DNA of 64,000 nucleotides, taken from Magicicada septendecula (Eukaryota > Arthropoda > Insecta > Hemiptera > Cicadidae). Positions 21,306 to 33,300 of the stretch are shown here, in pieces. The position numbers were made by a program, and so were the translations under genes. The notes under the pieces are model-generated. The model saw only the letters and a program-made list of their open reading frames with translations, did not search any database and was not told the origin of the DNA. The number at the start of each line of letters is the position of its first letter. Position 1 is the first letter of the stretch. Location of the stretch: positions 337,303,076 through 337,367,075 of the forward strand of contig CM068368.1 of the NCBI GenBank assembly GCA_034769895.1, read 5' to 3'.

Positions 21306-23759
21306 GTAAAACCTAATAAAACATATTTGAGGCATTCATAGAGAATTGGATTGACCACAGGCACGGCCATGCACCCGAACGAGATGCAACAGAATTTAAC
21401 ATGTCAGAAACCTGTGGATGAAGGCACCAACAGGTGATGGTAGCAGGTCAAAGCACCCCCAAACCTTTAAATAATTTTAAAAAAAACAAAACCCATATAG
21501 ATCTATAAATATAACCAAGAAAATCCCCAACAAAGTACGCCGGCACCCATGCAAGCATAATTAACACCCATACAAATCAGTAACATTCAGTTCCGCACAC
21601 TATTGCAATAAGAGAAAAATTTAACATCAAATACGGGAGACGCATGACCCCGTCTGGGTTTACACTTACTCTGGGGGCGTAAGCGTTTGTAAAATAAATC
21701 TGACATAATTTATAACCACTAAATGTCCCGCTGGACTTGTGCACAAACAAAACCCTTAACTGGAGCTGTTCCAGAAATGATATCACATGTGCTACATTGT
21801 AGCGGCCAAAAATATTTCTGAAAGGCTTAAATGTCACCTGGTTATAGTCCGTCACAAAACCTGAGGTAATTGTAGCGTGCTGTCCATGTCCTCCTCCCGG
21901 CGGCTAACACGGAGAGTCACTAGTTTAATGGCATAGGTGGCGGATGATCGGCCACCAGCTGGAGCGAATCAGGAGATCGACTTCCTCAGGAACCCTGGAC
22001 AATTATATATATATATGGGTACAGTGTATATATATATACTCAAGTGTTCAGTAATTCACAATACCCCTTTTACTCCAGCATAACTCACACACTACAACAT
22101 GCTCCGTTTTAAATAAAAAAATTTGAAATTTAAGTATGCATTGAAATTACCTTCAGTATAGAATTCATAATTAAATAAATAATTATTCATAGACTGTTCG
22201 TCCACTAATTAATCACTCATTACAATTTCGAGATGTGTTGCAAACTTGAACAGGTTCATAAAGCACGTTGTTTCAACAAAATAACAAAATACATTTTCTT
22301 ACGCCCCTCTTGATATAATTAGAAAAAATATACAGACATCAATACTTTATAAATACTTTGTAAATACTTTATCTCAGCCAGTGTTAACGTTCAAGACATG
22401 AATAATCAGAAATTAACCTGTGCTTGCCACGTGGTAACTTCACGTATATATATCGCCTTGCATCGGCATTGATTTTAAGTTAAAATACAATTCTTTTATC
22501 AAATAATAAGTAAAGTACCTTAAACACACTTACCGGAGAGTCACGTAGCGATTATCTAAGCATAGTAGATAATAGAATACAAAATCCAAACTCAAAGCCG
22601 CCGGGAGAATGCAAGCTCAGTTGAGGCCAGCTGCTAGACGAGAACTGCCCAGAGCAGCTACCGAAAAAACGTTACGTAGCGCTCACCACACAGTGCGCGT
22701 GGATCGGCATAGCAAGCGTATTGATAACGGAGCAGGCACTGCTAAGCTAATTAATTAACGGATACGGCAATGCCCGTCACATCGTTAACAAGAAAACAGC
22801 CGAGTTTTTCCAAAACTCGGCACAATACATGACAGTTAATTATTAATTAAGTATGGTGTTATTAAAAGTTTAAGTAACAATCATTTCCACTTAGTCACTT
22901 CTCCTTGCACCATGACTTGGAACACATAATTATGTTCACATGCTGAGAACTAAGGGTTGATCTTCTCTTGCTGAAAATGGTCACTGTTTCACTGAAGACT
23001 CGTTTATAGGGTGAGTTACATTTCTGGAATATACAATGCCTTCTTTGATATGGTAGAAACTGGATAGAAAGTGCTCTTCACACTGCAGAGCATCTCTAAA
23101 GTCATCATCTAGTTCTACCAGAAACTATTAGAAGCCTGCCTGCATCATAAGTTACTTCAAAAAGCTAGAATTGTATTGAATGGAATCATTTTTATCTTCA
23201 TCATTCTCAATACTTCTTATTATATTGTTGTACTGGAGTTTTCATGCTGTTCATGATTCTGTCAGAATTTCTTTTCTGCACAGATTCTGTATCTTCTTTT
23301 AATACCTTTTACATAGTTGTTCTTTTTTAAATTAATCAGTTAATCGATCTCATTAACCAGTTAGATAAACTTTGTGATCAGTTAATTGTATTTGAAAATT
23401 GGCTGATTAATTGCTTCGATTAATCAGTTAGTTCGGCAGTCCCAGTCATTATGTGAATTTATTTTTTTTTATTTTGCACTTACTTTGTGATGTTTCCTGT
23501 TGTTGGTGTAAATGTTGACGTTGTGGACAAGTGTCTACTAAGATCTAAATATAAAGGATTGAAACAAATGACCATCTATAATAGAATGTCGTGTAGAGTT
23601 TCTAAGGCTTTGATCAAATGTTGCTGTCTTTTCAAGAGCAAAAACTATAATATCTATGTCCTGGTAGTGTACTGGTAAATTAATATTTGTTTCCAGCTAT
23701 TAAACTATCAAGAATTGATAGACTTTAAATAAGACATAGTATTTACAACAACAAAAATT
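21306..23759. other. No gene seen; conserved hairpin at 22799-22821 (copy B)
   Basis: Counterpart of 7861-10320; no supported coding feature. Confidence 0.4.
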
Positions 23760-23764
23760 AATTT

Positions 23765-23980
23765 CAGGTGTTGAAATCTGTAGTGCTGTATGGGAGGAAA
23801 TGTGGAAATCAACAAAGGCAAAGGAACAAAGACCCTGAACATCAGGGATAAAATTGCTCAGAAGAATTAGAGGAGATACAAAAGAGGTTGGGATAAGAAA
23901 TTCAATTATGTGGATTAAGTTGAATGTGGATTCACTAGAAGAAAAAGTCCAGTATGTAAGATGATACTCTGCATACCAAG
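23765..23980 (+). pseudogene. LINE RT fragment (copy B)
   Basis: Counterpart of 10325-10540, with the same decay and a few base differences. Confidence 0.45.
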
Positions 23981-24930
23981 AAATTGTATCATTATACAAT
24001 ATTGTATAATTATATCATTATTCAATAGTGCCCATTGAAATGTTAGTGACATAGTGAAATGTCAGGTCTTACAACTTGACCTAAGCAAAAGACACCATGA
24101 TATCGGCAATGGCAAAGATTTAAACGTTTTCTTTAACTTACGCCTGCTCGCTAAAATGTTTACCCATACTAATAAAATAATATTACTATGAACAATCCCA
24201 GTACATACTATCAAAGGCAAAACATTTCAACTTAATTTTTTTTGCCTACTAAATCTTATCACAGTAGGTACAATGAAATAAAATTTAGTAAAATCTGCTA
24301 AATCAAAAAGTTTATTACCATAGATAGTGCAGTAGTCTGCACAAATTATGAACTTGATTTTCACTGAAATGAAAAAAGTGTATCTAAAACAGAAAATATC
24401 AAAAGTGTATCTAAATCATTAGTTTGTTACACTGACCAAAATAAAAAAAAAAATGTTGCTTGTATAAGCCTCAATTTGTAACATTGAGATTGGGTATATT
24501 TCTAAGAATTTACATGGAAAACCAAACATATGTGTGGAGAAGGCTGAATGTTGACTCCAAAGTAAAGCATTTTTCCGTCATCCAGCAGGGGAATCAATTT
24601 CCAACAGAGCTATTCAAAATCTCACCAAAAGTCCATATTCATTTAACACAGGATTGTTTATAAGCCAGTTGAATGTGTTTAAATAGGGTTTATAAATAAT
24701 TGTAGAAATAAAGGAATTACACTACTGTATTTGTGAATTAAGGAAATAAAGTTAAGAGTTTTCTTAATAATTAAATTTGTTATCTATTGTACGTATTTTC
24801 AGCCTAAAAAAATTATGCATATGCCAGAAAATGAAGGGAGAGCAAATTAATTTACCTTCATGAAATCCTCCAGGGAAGGGACATGGATGGGGCAAACCTA
24901 TTTTTTTGTTTAGTCAGTTAATTGCGAATT

Positions 24931-24940
24931 GGTATATGGG
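24931..24940. other. Empty insertion site for the TA transposon
   Basis: GGTATATGGG here is continuous, with a single TA where copy A has TA, 2,315 bp of transposon, and TA. No footprint is visible. Confidence 0.9.
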
Positions 24941-24941
24941 T

Positions 24942-25229
24942 AGGACTGTTGGCCTTCAAGCCAGACTTTGTTGGTGGCTTTGCTCACATCCAACAAATGT
25001 TGCTTGAATCCCTTGCTGGTGGGCTGAGGTCATGGTCCAGGTTTATGAAGCATACAGTACCATTGTCTGTAAAACAGTTTTATAAATCTGGATCTTGGAG
25101 GTTCTAGAAATAATTTTCTGAACTTTAGGATGGGCAGCAAAGAAAAGTAGCGCCTATTTCCCAAGGCCAGTTTGTCTTCAATTTCCATTGCCGTCTGATT
25201 TTTTTTATGTTAAGAGGGACCCAAGATAT
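24942..25229 (-). pseudogene. LINE RT fragment (copy B)
   Basis: Counterpart of 13815-14104; minus-strand LINE residues with frame breaks. Confidence 0.45.
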
Positions 25230-25614
25230 CTAAAACTCAGTGGCGGCTCGTGACTTAAGAGGCTGGAGGGCGCGGCCTTTCGGCTTCTTAATTATTTATC
25301 AATATTGAAGTTAATGCACAATGGAAATGTCGCCAATATTTGATCACATAATTCATTAATAAAGTAAGAATAGTAACACGTGCAGCCAGCAAATATTATT
25401 TAAAAATTTGATCTCACCTCAAATATTGTGAGCTCTTGTAGATAGTCAGCAGCTTTATTAATAAACATAACCACAAACTCTCGAAAGTGTCCACAAACAT
25501 GTCTATGCTGTTTCCACAAAAAAAGTAATATACTATATTTACATTATATTATTTTTATGATACCTACACTTTAAACAGACCATTTATTTATATACAAAGT
25601 CCATTCGCCTTTCC

Positions 25615-26335
25615 TTTACATTAACAAACTTCTAGGATCAAAGTCCTTCATTTCTTTAACAAGTTCCTTGTTGATAGATAACATCGCAAGGGCATTCAGT
25701 CTATCATTTTTAATTGTATTTCTCAAGAAAGTCTTTAGTCTTTTCAGAGTTGAAAAGCAGCGCTCAGCTCAGGTTCGGCAGTTGTCATGGGGGCAGTTAT
25801 GACAATTTTCAGAAGTATCAACACTTCTTTGAAAACTGACGTAAGATTGTTTTCTTCTATAAAGTTAAGACGTTTTATTGCGCCTTTAATATTATAATCA
25901 TGCCATCTGTATGATAGTTCCAATTCACTCCGGAGTTTGTTTTCTTGTAAGAAAGGTTAATGCCGAATCACTAGCTTAAATTTTTCTTCCGGAAAGTTTG
26001 TAGAAAAAAGTGGAAATAAGTCATTGGACATCAATGAAGCTGCTTCTAGGTGACCGATGTAAGTAAATCTATCTTTTACGTGAGTTATAATGATGTCACG
26101 TACTTCTTTTGCATACCCTATTCTAGTGCTGCATCCAACATTATTGGATCACCATTGTCTCTGGGAGACAATAAAATACATGGAAAACAGAACAAAGATT
26201 TCTGAATGTCGCAGCCACCCAGATCCAGTCATTTTTTTTGGTATGCATCTTTTGAAAGCAGTTGGCATCTGAAAACACGATTCCCACTTTTCTTATTTTC
26301 TGTTTGCATCATTCAGAATTCAGGAGTTGGCCTAC
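25615..26335 (-). pseudogene. hAT transposase remnant (copy B)
   Basis: Counterpart of 14490-15210; the same broken dimerisation region and stops, so the decay predates the duplication. Confidence 0.6.
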
Positions 26336-26567
26336 CTAATGACTTTAGTTCAATTTTTTGATCTTGCAAAAGTTATTGCTTTAAGAGCCTGCACTGAATG
26401 TTAAAATGTTGGATTAAATGTTAAAACAAAACCTAATAATTCGACACTACAGTATTTCCCTAAATTATTCGTGAAGCTATTAAAAAAAAACATACAAACT
26501 CAAAACCTAAACCTAAACAAATGCCCACACTCAATTAACCACGCCAGAGGAACTATAAATACTAAAT

Positions 26568-28838
26568 ATTGGTATGGAGAACCATACATTACTTCCATAT
26601 TCAAAGATTTATATTTAAAATCATTTTCGAAATGAAATATTTTCATAGAAACTACTTCTTTCTTCAGCCTTAACCACAGTACTGTGGTCAGTATCGTATA
26701 CCACCTCACGTTAGCGCACTCGATTTTCACTGATGCTGACAGTCGATAGTACTGCCGAAACGTTTCGTTTTGTAGAAAACATTGGACCACGCCAAACAGC
26801 CCGGGAAGGAATTTTAACAACAAATTACTTCTTTGTTGCCGATAATGTAGTACAGATGACATATAAATAAAAATTATCCCCTCCCCCTTCAACAAATAAA
26901 TTTCATTTATAGAAAATAACCCCCCTCATTTATAGAAAATTACCCCCACCTCTTCATTTATAGATATTTCGTCTACGTTTCTACAGTGGATTATTATGAT
27001 CTGCTTTTCAGGATACTTTATTTATCAAAATTAAGTACTTTACCCTTGTTAAAACATAAAACGTTGCAGGTAAACTACCCCTTCCTCTTAACTGATCTTC
27101 ACCAAAATCAATGGGCCTTGAGTCCTCAACAATTTAGGGCTGTATGCAAAAAGTTATTCGATTCTGTTTGAATTCACGGTAATTATCGTTCATCATGAAA
27201 AAATTTCTCTTGTTACAACATAAAATGTTGCAGGTAAACTACCTTTTTCCCTTAACTGATCTTCACCAAAATCAACAGGCCTTCAGTTCTCCACAATTTA
27301 GGGATGTATGCAAAAACTTATTTGATTATGTTTGAATTTATGGCAGTTATCGTTCATCATAGAAAAAATTAACCTTGTTATCACATAAAACGTTGCAGGT
27401 AAACTACCCCTTTCTCTTAACTGATCTTTACTAAAATCAATAGACCTTCAGTTACTTACAATTCAGGAACATATGCAAAATATTATTGATTCTCTTTGAA
27501 TTTACGGCAGATATCGTACGTCATAGAAAAAATTACCCTTTTAAAACATAAAACGTTGCAGGTAAACTACCCCTTTTCCTTAATAAATCTTTACCAAAAC
27601 GAACAGGTCTTGAGAAGTCTACAATTCCAGGCTGTAAGCAAAACATTATCTGATTCTGTTTGAATTTGCGGCTGTTATCGTTTGCCATAGAAAAAAATTA
27701 TCCTTGATACAAAAAACGTTGCAGGTAAACTACCCCTTTTCCTAAACCGATCTTCACCAAAAACGATAGGTCTTGAGTACCCTAGAATTTAGGGCTGTAT
27801 GCAACAAATTATTTGATTCTGATTGAATTTGCGGCTCTTATCGTTTGCCACAGAAAATACCCTTGTTAAAATATAAAACGTTGCAGGTAAACTACCCCTT
27901 TCCCTTAACCGATCTTCACCAAAATCAGCAGGCCTTCAATCTTTCACAATTGATGAACGTATGCAAAACAATATTTGATTCTGTTTGAATGTGCGGCAGT
28001 TATAGTTCATCATAGAAAAAATTAACCTTGTTATCACATAAAACGTTGCCGGTAAACTACCCCTTTCTCTGAACTGATCTTTACTAAAATCAATAGACCT
28101 TCCAGTTATTTACAATTCAGGAACATATGCAAAATATTATTTGATTCTCTTTGAATTTACGGCAGATATCGTACGTCATAAAAAAAATTACCCTTTTAAA
28201 ACATAAAACGTTGCAGGTAAACTACCCCTTTTCCTTAATAAATCTTTACCAAAACGAACAGGTCTTGAGAAGTCTACAATTCCAGGCTGTATGCAAAACA
28301 TTATCTGATTCTGTTTGAATTTGCGGCTGTTATCGTTTGCCGTAGAAAATACCCTTGTTAAAACAAAAAACGTTGCAGGTAAACTACCCTTTTCCCTTAA
28401 CCGATCTTCACCAAAAACAACAGGTCTTGAGAACTCTACAAGTCAGGGCTGTATGCAAAACAGTATTTGATTAAGTTTGAATTTGCAGCTGTTATCGTTT
28501 CCCATAGAAAATAATTACCCTTGATTAAAAAAAAACGTTGCAGGTAAACTACCCCTTTCCCTTAACCGATCTTCACCAAAAACAATAGGTCTTGCGTATT
28601 CTACAAATCAGGACAGTGTGCAAAAAATTATTTGATTCTGTTTGAATTTGCGGCTGTTATCGTTTGCCATAGAAAAAAAATCTATAGACACACAGACACA
28701 CACAGACACTTTTCGAAAAATGACTTTTTTTCATGTTTTGAGTGTAGTACAATCAGAATCTGCAATAATCTCGAACACGATTTTTTTTGCCATCACCATA
28801 CTTCCATTTCCTTAAGGAACATGGAAGTAAAAAGAGCA
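26568..28838 (+). mobile_element. Minisatellite-bearing non-autonomous element (copy B)
   Basis: Left hairpin then TTACTTCCATATTC (26589-26602); right GAACATGGAAGTAA (28817-28830). One mismatch separates the two arms here, whereas copy A is perfect. Ten internal units. Same position in the hAT as in copy A, so it was inserted before duplication. Confidence 0.7.
27010..28680 (+). repeat. 163-bp minisatellite, ten units (copy B)
   Basis: Units 7-8 (about 28015-28335) carry the distinctive variants of units 3-4 (about 27360-27680): TCTTTACTAAAATC, CAGGAACATATGC and AATAAATCTTTACC. The corresponding units of copy A do not, which points to exchange within the array. Confidence 0.85.
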
Positions 28839-29207
28839 AATCTCATATTATTATCAATAGTCTGCGATTAATTGTACTGAGTGAATCACGCCGCGTTCTG
28901 CTAAACATGGCGTGGAAGACGGTGCGCCGAGCGATCATCTAAATGCCGTATTTAAGCTTACAACTTCGTTCAACTTTGGATAGATTGGGGGAATTGAGAA
29001 ATGGGCGCGATTGTCAGAGCGCCGTAATGCATGCTGTTCCAAAAACATTTCTGCTATTATCTAATACAAAATATTTTCTTGTCCGAAGTATTAAAGAAAT
29101 ATGTAATTACTTTCCACAAGTAGTGATAATGAGTTGTTTAATGATATGATTTAATCTGGGGGGCGCGTGCCTTAGCGCCCTAAGAACGAACCGCCCCTGC
29201 TAAAACT

Positions 29208-29590
29208 ATTATCAGCCCAAGAAGATATGATCAGAAGATGAGAAAGAAATATTCTGAGGAGGATGTATGGAGGTGTACTAGATGCTAGAATGTTGTGTAT
29301 GAGGACAAATGCCAAATTGTACGAACAACACAAGTAACTGGACATCGTCACAGTAATAAAACAAGAAGGTAGAATTATATGGACAGGCCATACATAAAGA
29401 ATGACAGAGGAAATGGCAGTAAAAAAAGTATTAATTGGAGGACCAGGAGGAAGAAGACCAAGACGGAGGCCAAGGAGATGGGTGGACGATGTAGATGAAG
29501 ACTTGAGAAGACTGAGAGTCAGAAGATACCGAAGAGTCACATAGGACAAAGAGGAGTGGAGACACGCCACAGGGCTCTTCATGAGCTGGA
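29208..29590 (+). pseudogene. LINE 3' end fragment (copy B)
   Basis: Counterpart of 18062-18445, followed by a (TAG)n tail. Confidence 0.6.
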
Positions 29591-29599
29591 GCGCCATGG

Positions 29600-29662
29600 A
29601 GTAGTAGTAGTAGTAGTAGTAGTAGTAGAAGAAGAAGAAGTAGTAGTAGTAGTAGTAGTAGT
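29600..29662 (+). repeat. (TAG)n microsatellite (copy B)
   Basis: TAG run with AGAAGA interruptions; arranged differently from copy A's run. Confidence 0.85.
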
Positions 29663-29693
29663 TATCTCAATACTCATTTTATTTTAGACTCAT

Positions 29694-30157
29694 TGTTGCG
29701 GTTTGGAAGCTCTTGAATAATCGTGAGTTATTCCAAAGACGCTAATGAGGAAGGCTGGATTGTTTGTTAGAAAGAAGTGGACTGTATTGAAGATGTTGAA
29801 CATTCGTTTATTGAAAAAATCTGATTGTTAATTACGATCGGCACGTGCGGATGCATTTGAGGCAATAACGCCCGAAATTAATTTTGAATAAAATCGTGGT
29901 CCATTGTAGATGGACGCAGGTAGTTGAATGAAATGAAATATTATAAATGCATGCTAAAAAGTATCCAGAAGCCGCGGCTGGAAGAGAAGTGTTTTACGAG
30001 AGTTGCGCTCGGAGTCTTGTTATAAACTGAACTAAACTGGCTTGCAGTCGGCGGTGCTGGCCGGCTGCAACGTTTGATAAACGCGTGACGTCATCCGCGC
30101 GTGCCGTATACGGTGGTGGACCGTTTACAGCTGATAAACCAGTACAAAGTTTAAACA
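29694..30157 (-). repeat. BEL/Pao LTR 1 (3' LTR of the left unit)
   Basis: TGTT..AACA ends, 464 bp. G at 29789 where the other two LTRs have A. Confidence 0.9.
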
Positions 30158-30797
30158 TACTGCCCGCCAAAATCGGGACGATTTTGTACATTAAAGGTTA
30201 AATTGAACAATATAATAATTAAACTTACATGTCGTAAGCGATACAATAATTGGCGCACTGGCCAGAGAGCAATGACATAATAAACATAATATGAATTCAA
30301 TTAACAATCACCAAGCATACAATAAATTGACCCTTACGCCAATAGCAAGGGCTTACTGACGTTAAAATTACTCAAAACATAATAGTAATACAATACGCAC
30401 AATAATACAATAATTAAGTAGATATTGATCTTTCCCAAATAATACCCCTTGATATTTGCCAAGCATTACAATAACAAGTGATAACACCATAAAAAATACA
30501 ATAATTTCCCCATGATATTGACATAACAACCCCAATGAATTTCATAATGTTTGACCCTTAGAAAATACAATACATATATAGAATAATTGACACTATAAAT
30601 GACACTTGTGGTTCTCAGAATTTGAATCACACAAACATATTAACAATACACAACATCCATAATGATTGATAGTACATATGAGACACAGTCACTATTGCTG
30701 TAATAGCTAGCGGCACGTAAACAATATTACAATGCTTATGATACAATTGACTTGTATGCTCGCCCCGGGGAATGTCCCGGGCGTGGTCCATGTAATG
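30158..30797 (-). other. 3' untranslated region of the left BEL/Pao unit
   Basis: AT-rich, rich in AATAATACAATAATT-like motifs, no ORF. Next to LTR 1 the minus strand has a short purine-rich GGCGGGCAGTA that could prime plus-strand synthesis. Confidence 0.5.
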
Positions 30798-30832
30798 TGA
30801 CACGCACACACTCACACACACACACACACACC
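30798..30832. repeat. (CA)n microsatellite (left unit)
   Basis: CA dinucleotide run just downstream of the integrase frame on the minus strand; repeated at about 37904-37938. Confidence 0.85.
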
Positions 30833-30988
30833 TCGTATGGCACGCATACGATTAGTGTGTAGCCACCGGAAGGGGGCATAATTTGTGGATGGGTCGGCGT
30901 AAGATACCTAGCGCGGTGCGAACTTCTGCGACGCGTACTAAGGAATCTTGACCCGGAAAAACATTGGTAATTACCCCACGCTTCCATT

Positions 30989-31756
30989 CTAGAGGGGGGG
31001 AATGTCATCCAAAATGAGGACAAGTTGTCCGACGTTCAAATTCTTTAATGGGGTGCGCCATTTATTGCGCTGCTGCAGCTGGTGCAGATAATCCCTAGAC
31101 CACCGTTTCCAGATGGTCTGCGTAAATTTTTGGAGCAGAAGCCATCTGCCCAAATGAGTATTATTGCCTTGTGTATAGTCGGGTTCCGGAAGTGCCGTCA
31201 GTGGAGCACCGACCAAAAAATGAGCGGGTGTCAAGGGTTCAGGGTCTCCAGCATCGTCGGACACCGCGCATAACGGGCGTGAATTAAGGCAAGCCTCAAT
31301 TTGAGAAAGAAGAGTAGAATATTCCTCAAAATTCAAGATCGTACCGCCAATTACGCGACGTAAATGGAATTTAACACTCCTTACACCACTTTCCCACAAA
31401 CCACCGAAATGAGGGGCTGAAGGGGGGATAAAGGACCATTTGATGCCGTGGAGACCGCAAAACTCCAGAGAAGATTGCTCAACTTCCTTGGAGGTTAAAA
31501 ATTTGTACCAATCATGCAACGTGTGGTTGGCACGACGAAAATTCGTGCCATTATCCGAAAATATTTGCGCGGGAATACCTCTGCGCGATATGAACCTTTT
31601 TAAAGCCGCTATAAAGGCGTTGGAAGTGAGATCCGACACCAATTCTAAATGGATGGCCCTAGTACACATGCATATAAATAGAGCGATATATGCCTTGATC
31701 GTGGACTTAGAGCGCTGCCCGCCATGGCGCAAAAGCACAGGACCGGCGTAATCCAC
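30989..31756 (-). CDS. pol: BEL/Pao Pol: integrase catalytic region (left unit)
   Basis: 255 residues carrying the integrase core, which inserts element DNA into the chromosome. MDYAGP holds the first catalytic Asp, FSDNGTNF the second, and the Glu lies in GGLWESGVRSVKFHL, followed by the BEL-type tail (LTPAHFLVG, then LNVGQLVLI). It is not a separate gene: the preceding frame at 31645-33300 contains the zinc-binding half of the integrase and overlaps it by about 110 bp in another phase. At its end the frame stops just after a seven-C run (plus-strand G run 30994-31000), and the family's usual C-terminal tail continues in another frame to about 30850. So one base shift precedes and one follows this ORF. 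Confidence 0.88.
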   Translation of the reverse strand: MDYAGPVLLRHGGQRSKSTIKAYIALFICMCTRAIHLELVSDLTSNAFIAALKRFISRRGIPAQIFSDNGTNFRRANHTLHDWYKFLTSKEVEQSSLEFCGLHGIKWSFIPPSAPHFGGLWESGVRSVKFHLRRVIGGTILNFEEYSTLLSQIEACLNSRPLCAVSDDAGDPEPLTPAHFLVGAPLTALPEPDYTQGNNTHLGRWLLLQKFTQTIWKRWSRDYLHQLQQRNKWRTPLKNLNVGQLVLILDDIPPL

Positions 31757-33300
31757 GGCCGACTGTGAGAATGGCCTTGACGGCGTGACCTAGAAGAGGG
31801 TAATTGACCGAGTAATTGATTCGCGCCTTTAGCCCGGAAACGAAAACAAGTGACACACTTATGTATCACTGAGCGGATATAGGACTTATCGTGTATGATC
31901 CAATACTTACGCCTAAGCGAAGCTTGAGTTGATTGCACTCCAGCGTGCAACAAACGGATGTGTTCGTATTCAATTATTAATCTCGTGAGATGAGAGTGCG
32001 GGTGCAAAATTATTTGGTGTTTAGTCTCGTAGCTAAGTGGGGAGAATTGCAAGCGTCCACCCACTCTTAAAATGCCTGATTTATCCAGGAATGGGTTGAG
32101 AGCAAGAATTTTACTACTGCGTGGAAGGCACCGGTGTGCCTCAAGTTCCCTAACCTCCACGTCGAAATGCAACTTCTGTGATTGCCGGACAAAAATCAAG
32201 AGCGTGTCAGACAATTCTTGACCCGACAAAAAGGACGTGTCTCTATCAACCACCGCGAGCCTAGAATTGCGAAAAAATCGACGGCAATATGCGAAGACGC
32301 GAATAAGCCTCGTAAGAGATGAATAATTTTCAATGTAACTATGTGTTGAGGACGCGACAATTAGTGAGGTTTGAGCCTGCTTGCGACGTTCCTCTTCAAT
32401 GTCGGGAAAAGTACAGGGAGTATTAATGTCGAACGCGCTGACCGGCCATGAGGCCGCATCACGAGCCAACCAGGAGGGACCATGCCACCATTGAGTATGA
32501 CAGTGCAAACTACGAGGGAGGCAACCGCGCGATAAAACGTCGGCAGGGTTGTCATTTGATACTACATGACGCCAAATTCCCCTGCTGCTAACAAGACGCT
32601 GTATTTCCGCGACACGGTTGGCCACAAATACCTTCCAGCGGGAAGATTGCTGATGTATCCAGTACAACGCTATCATCGAATCCGAATAAAGATATAGTCC
32701 GTCAAAATTGTAATCGACGGCATTTAAAACCTTGGAGGTTAATTGAGCCAACAATAAACAAGCACAAAGTTCAAGTCTAGGAAGCGTTATCTGTTTCAGC
32801 GGAGCGACCCTAGATTTAGCACACAACAAGTTTGATGATATGGCGCCGTTCGAATAGACCGCCCGCACGTAAATGCAACACGCGTAACCTTTAGCCGAAG
32901 CGTCGGCGAATCCGTGCAGCTGCAATGAACTAACTGGGTAACTGTTCGAACTCTTAACCGACCTCGTAATCTCAAAATGAGTGTCGGAGACTAATTGGGC
33001 GTATAATTCCAACCATTGATTGGCTAATGATCCGGACAAGGGTTCGTCCGAATCAGTGCCCGCCAACCACAACTGCTGCACGAAATGCTTGCAGCAAAAT
33101 GTGATGGGAGCGATTAAACCTAGTGCATCATAGATCCCGGCGATGATTACCAACACGCTTCTCTTGTTGAAAACGGTTAAATTGTCATCACCCCTAACGG
33201 TGTATAAAAAGTTATCCCCCTCAACATTCCATTGTATGCCCAAGGTACGCACGTTTTGACCATTGCTGAAGTTACGGGTTACTTGGGCGCGAAGAGTCAT
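31645..33300 (-). CDS. pol: BEL/Pao Pol: RT end, RNase H, integrase zinc domain (left unit)
   Basis: 551 residues. The first ~60 complete the RT thumb (VRTLGIQWN, YDALGLIAP). RNase H follows with HGFADAS (Asp near residue 133), LPRLEL (Glu near 171), LYSDSMIALYW (Asp near 198) and NPADVLSRG. The integrase HHCC domain has HIRLLHAG near 420 and CVTC near 467. The first ATG overlaps the stop of the upstream frame by four bases (ATGA), but since this cuts RT in the middle it is more likely a one-base lesion than a genuine restart. The last ~50 residues, after GQLPSSR, are out-of-frame read-through. The right unit differs here by Arg to Cys at residue 4. Confidence 0.88.
   Translation of the reverse strand: MTLRAQVTRNFSNGQNVRTLGIQWNVEGDNFLYTVRGDDNLTVFNKRSVLVIIAGIYDALGLIAPITFCCKHFVQQLWLAGTDSDEPLSGSLANQWLELYAQLVSDTHFEITRSVKSSNSYPVSSLQLHGFADASAKGYACCIYVRAVYSNGAISSNLLCAKSRVAPLKQITLPRLELCACLLLAQLTSKVLNAVDYNFDGLYLYSDSMIALYWIHQQSSRWKVFVANRVAEIQRLVSSRGIWRHVVSNDNPADVLSRGCLPRSLHCHTQWWHGPSWLARDAASWPVSAFDINTPCTFPDIEEERRKQAQTSLIVASSTHSYIENYSSLTRLIRVFAYCRRFFRNSRLAVVDRDTSFLSGQELSDTLLIFVRQSQKLHFDVEVRELEAHRCLPRSSKILALNPFLDKSGILRVGGRLQFSPLSYETKHQIILHPHSHLTRLIIEYEHIRLLHAGVQSTQASLRRKYWIIHDKSYIRSVIHKCVTCFRFRAKGANQLLGQLPSSRSRRQGHSHSRPWITPVLCFCAMAGSALSPRSRHISLYLYACVLGPSI

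Larger units (their letters stand above)
25238..29199. mobile_element. hAT DNA transposon (copy B)
   Basis: Same ends as copy A (CAGTGGCGGCTCGT..GAACCGCCCCTG) and the same 8-bp duplication CTAAAACT at 25230-25237 and 29200-29207. Length 3,962 bp. It includes the transposase remnant near 25615-26335 on the minus strand and the nested minisatellite element. Confidence 0.9.
20034..29677 (+). repeat. Segmental duplication copy B
   Basis: Direct repeat of copy A. It lacks the TA-flanked transposon (empty TA at 24933-24934) and carries small differences such as a longer TA repeat near 22010-22040. Its right edge is just after (TAG)n, 16 bp before the BEL/Pao array. Confidence 0.85.

Noticed and set aside
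30798-30832. CA repeat as regulatory element of the BEL array
   Set aside because: Simple microsatellite with nothing else to support a function.
33297-33300. ATGA overlap as genuine stop-restart translation of Pol in BEL
   Set aside because: The junction falls inside the RT domain and two more one-base breaks follow in the same polyprotein, so a lesion or sequence error is the simpler explanation.
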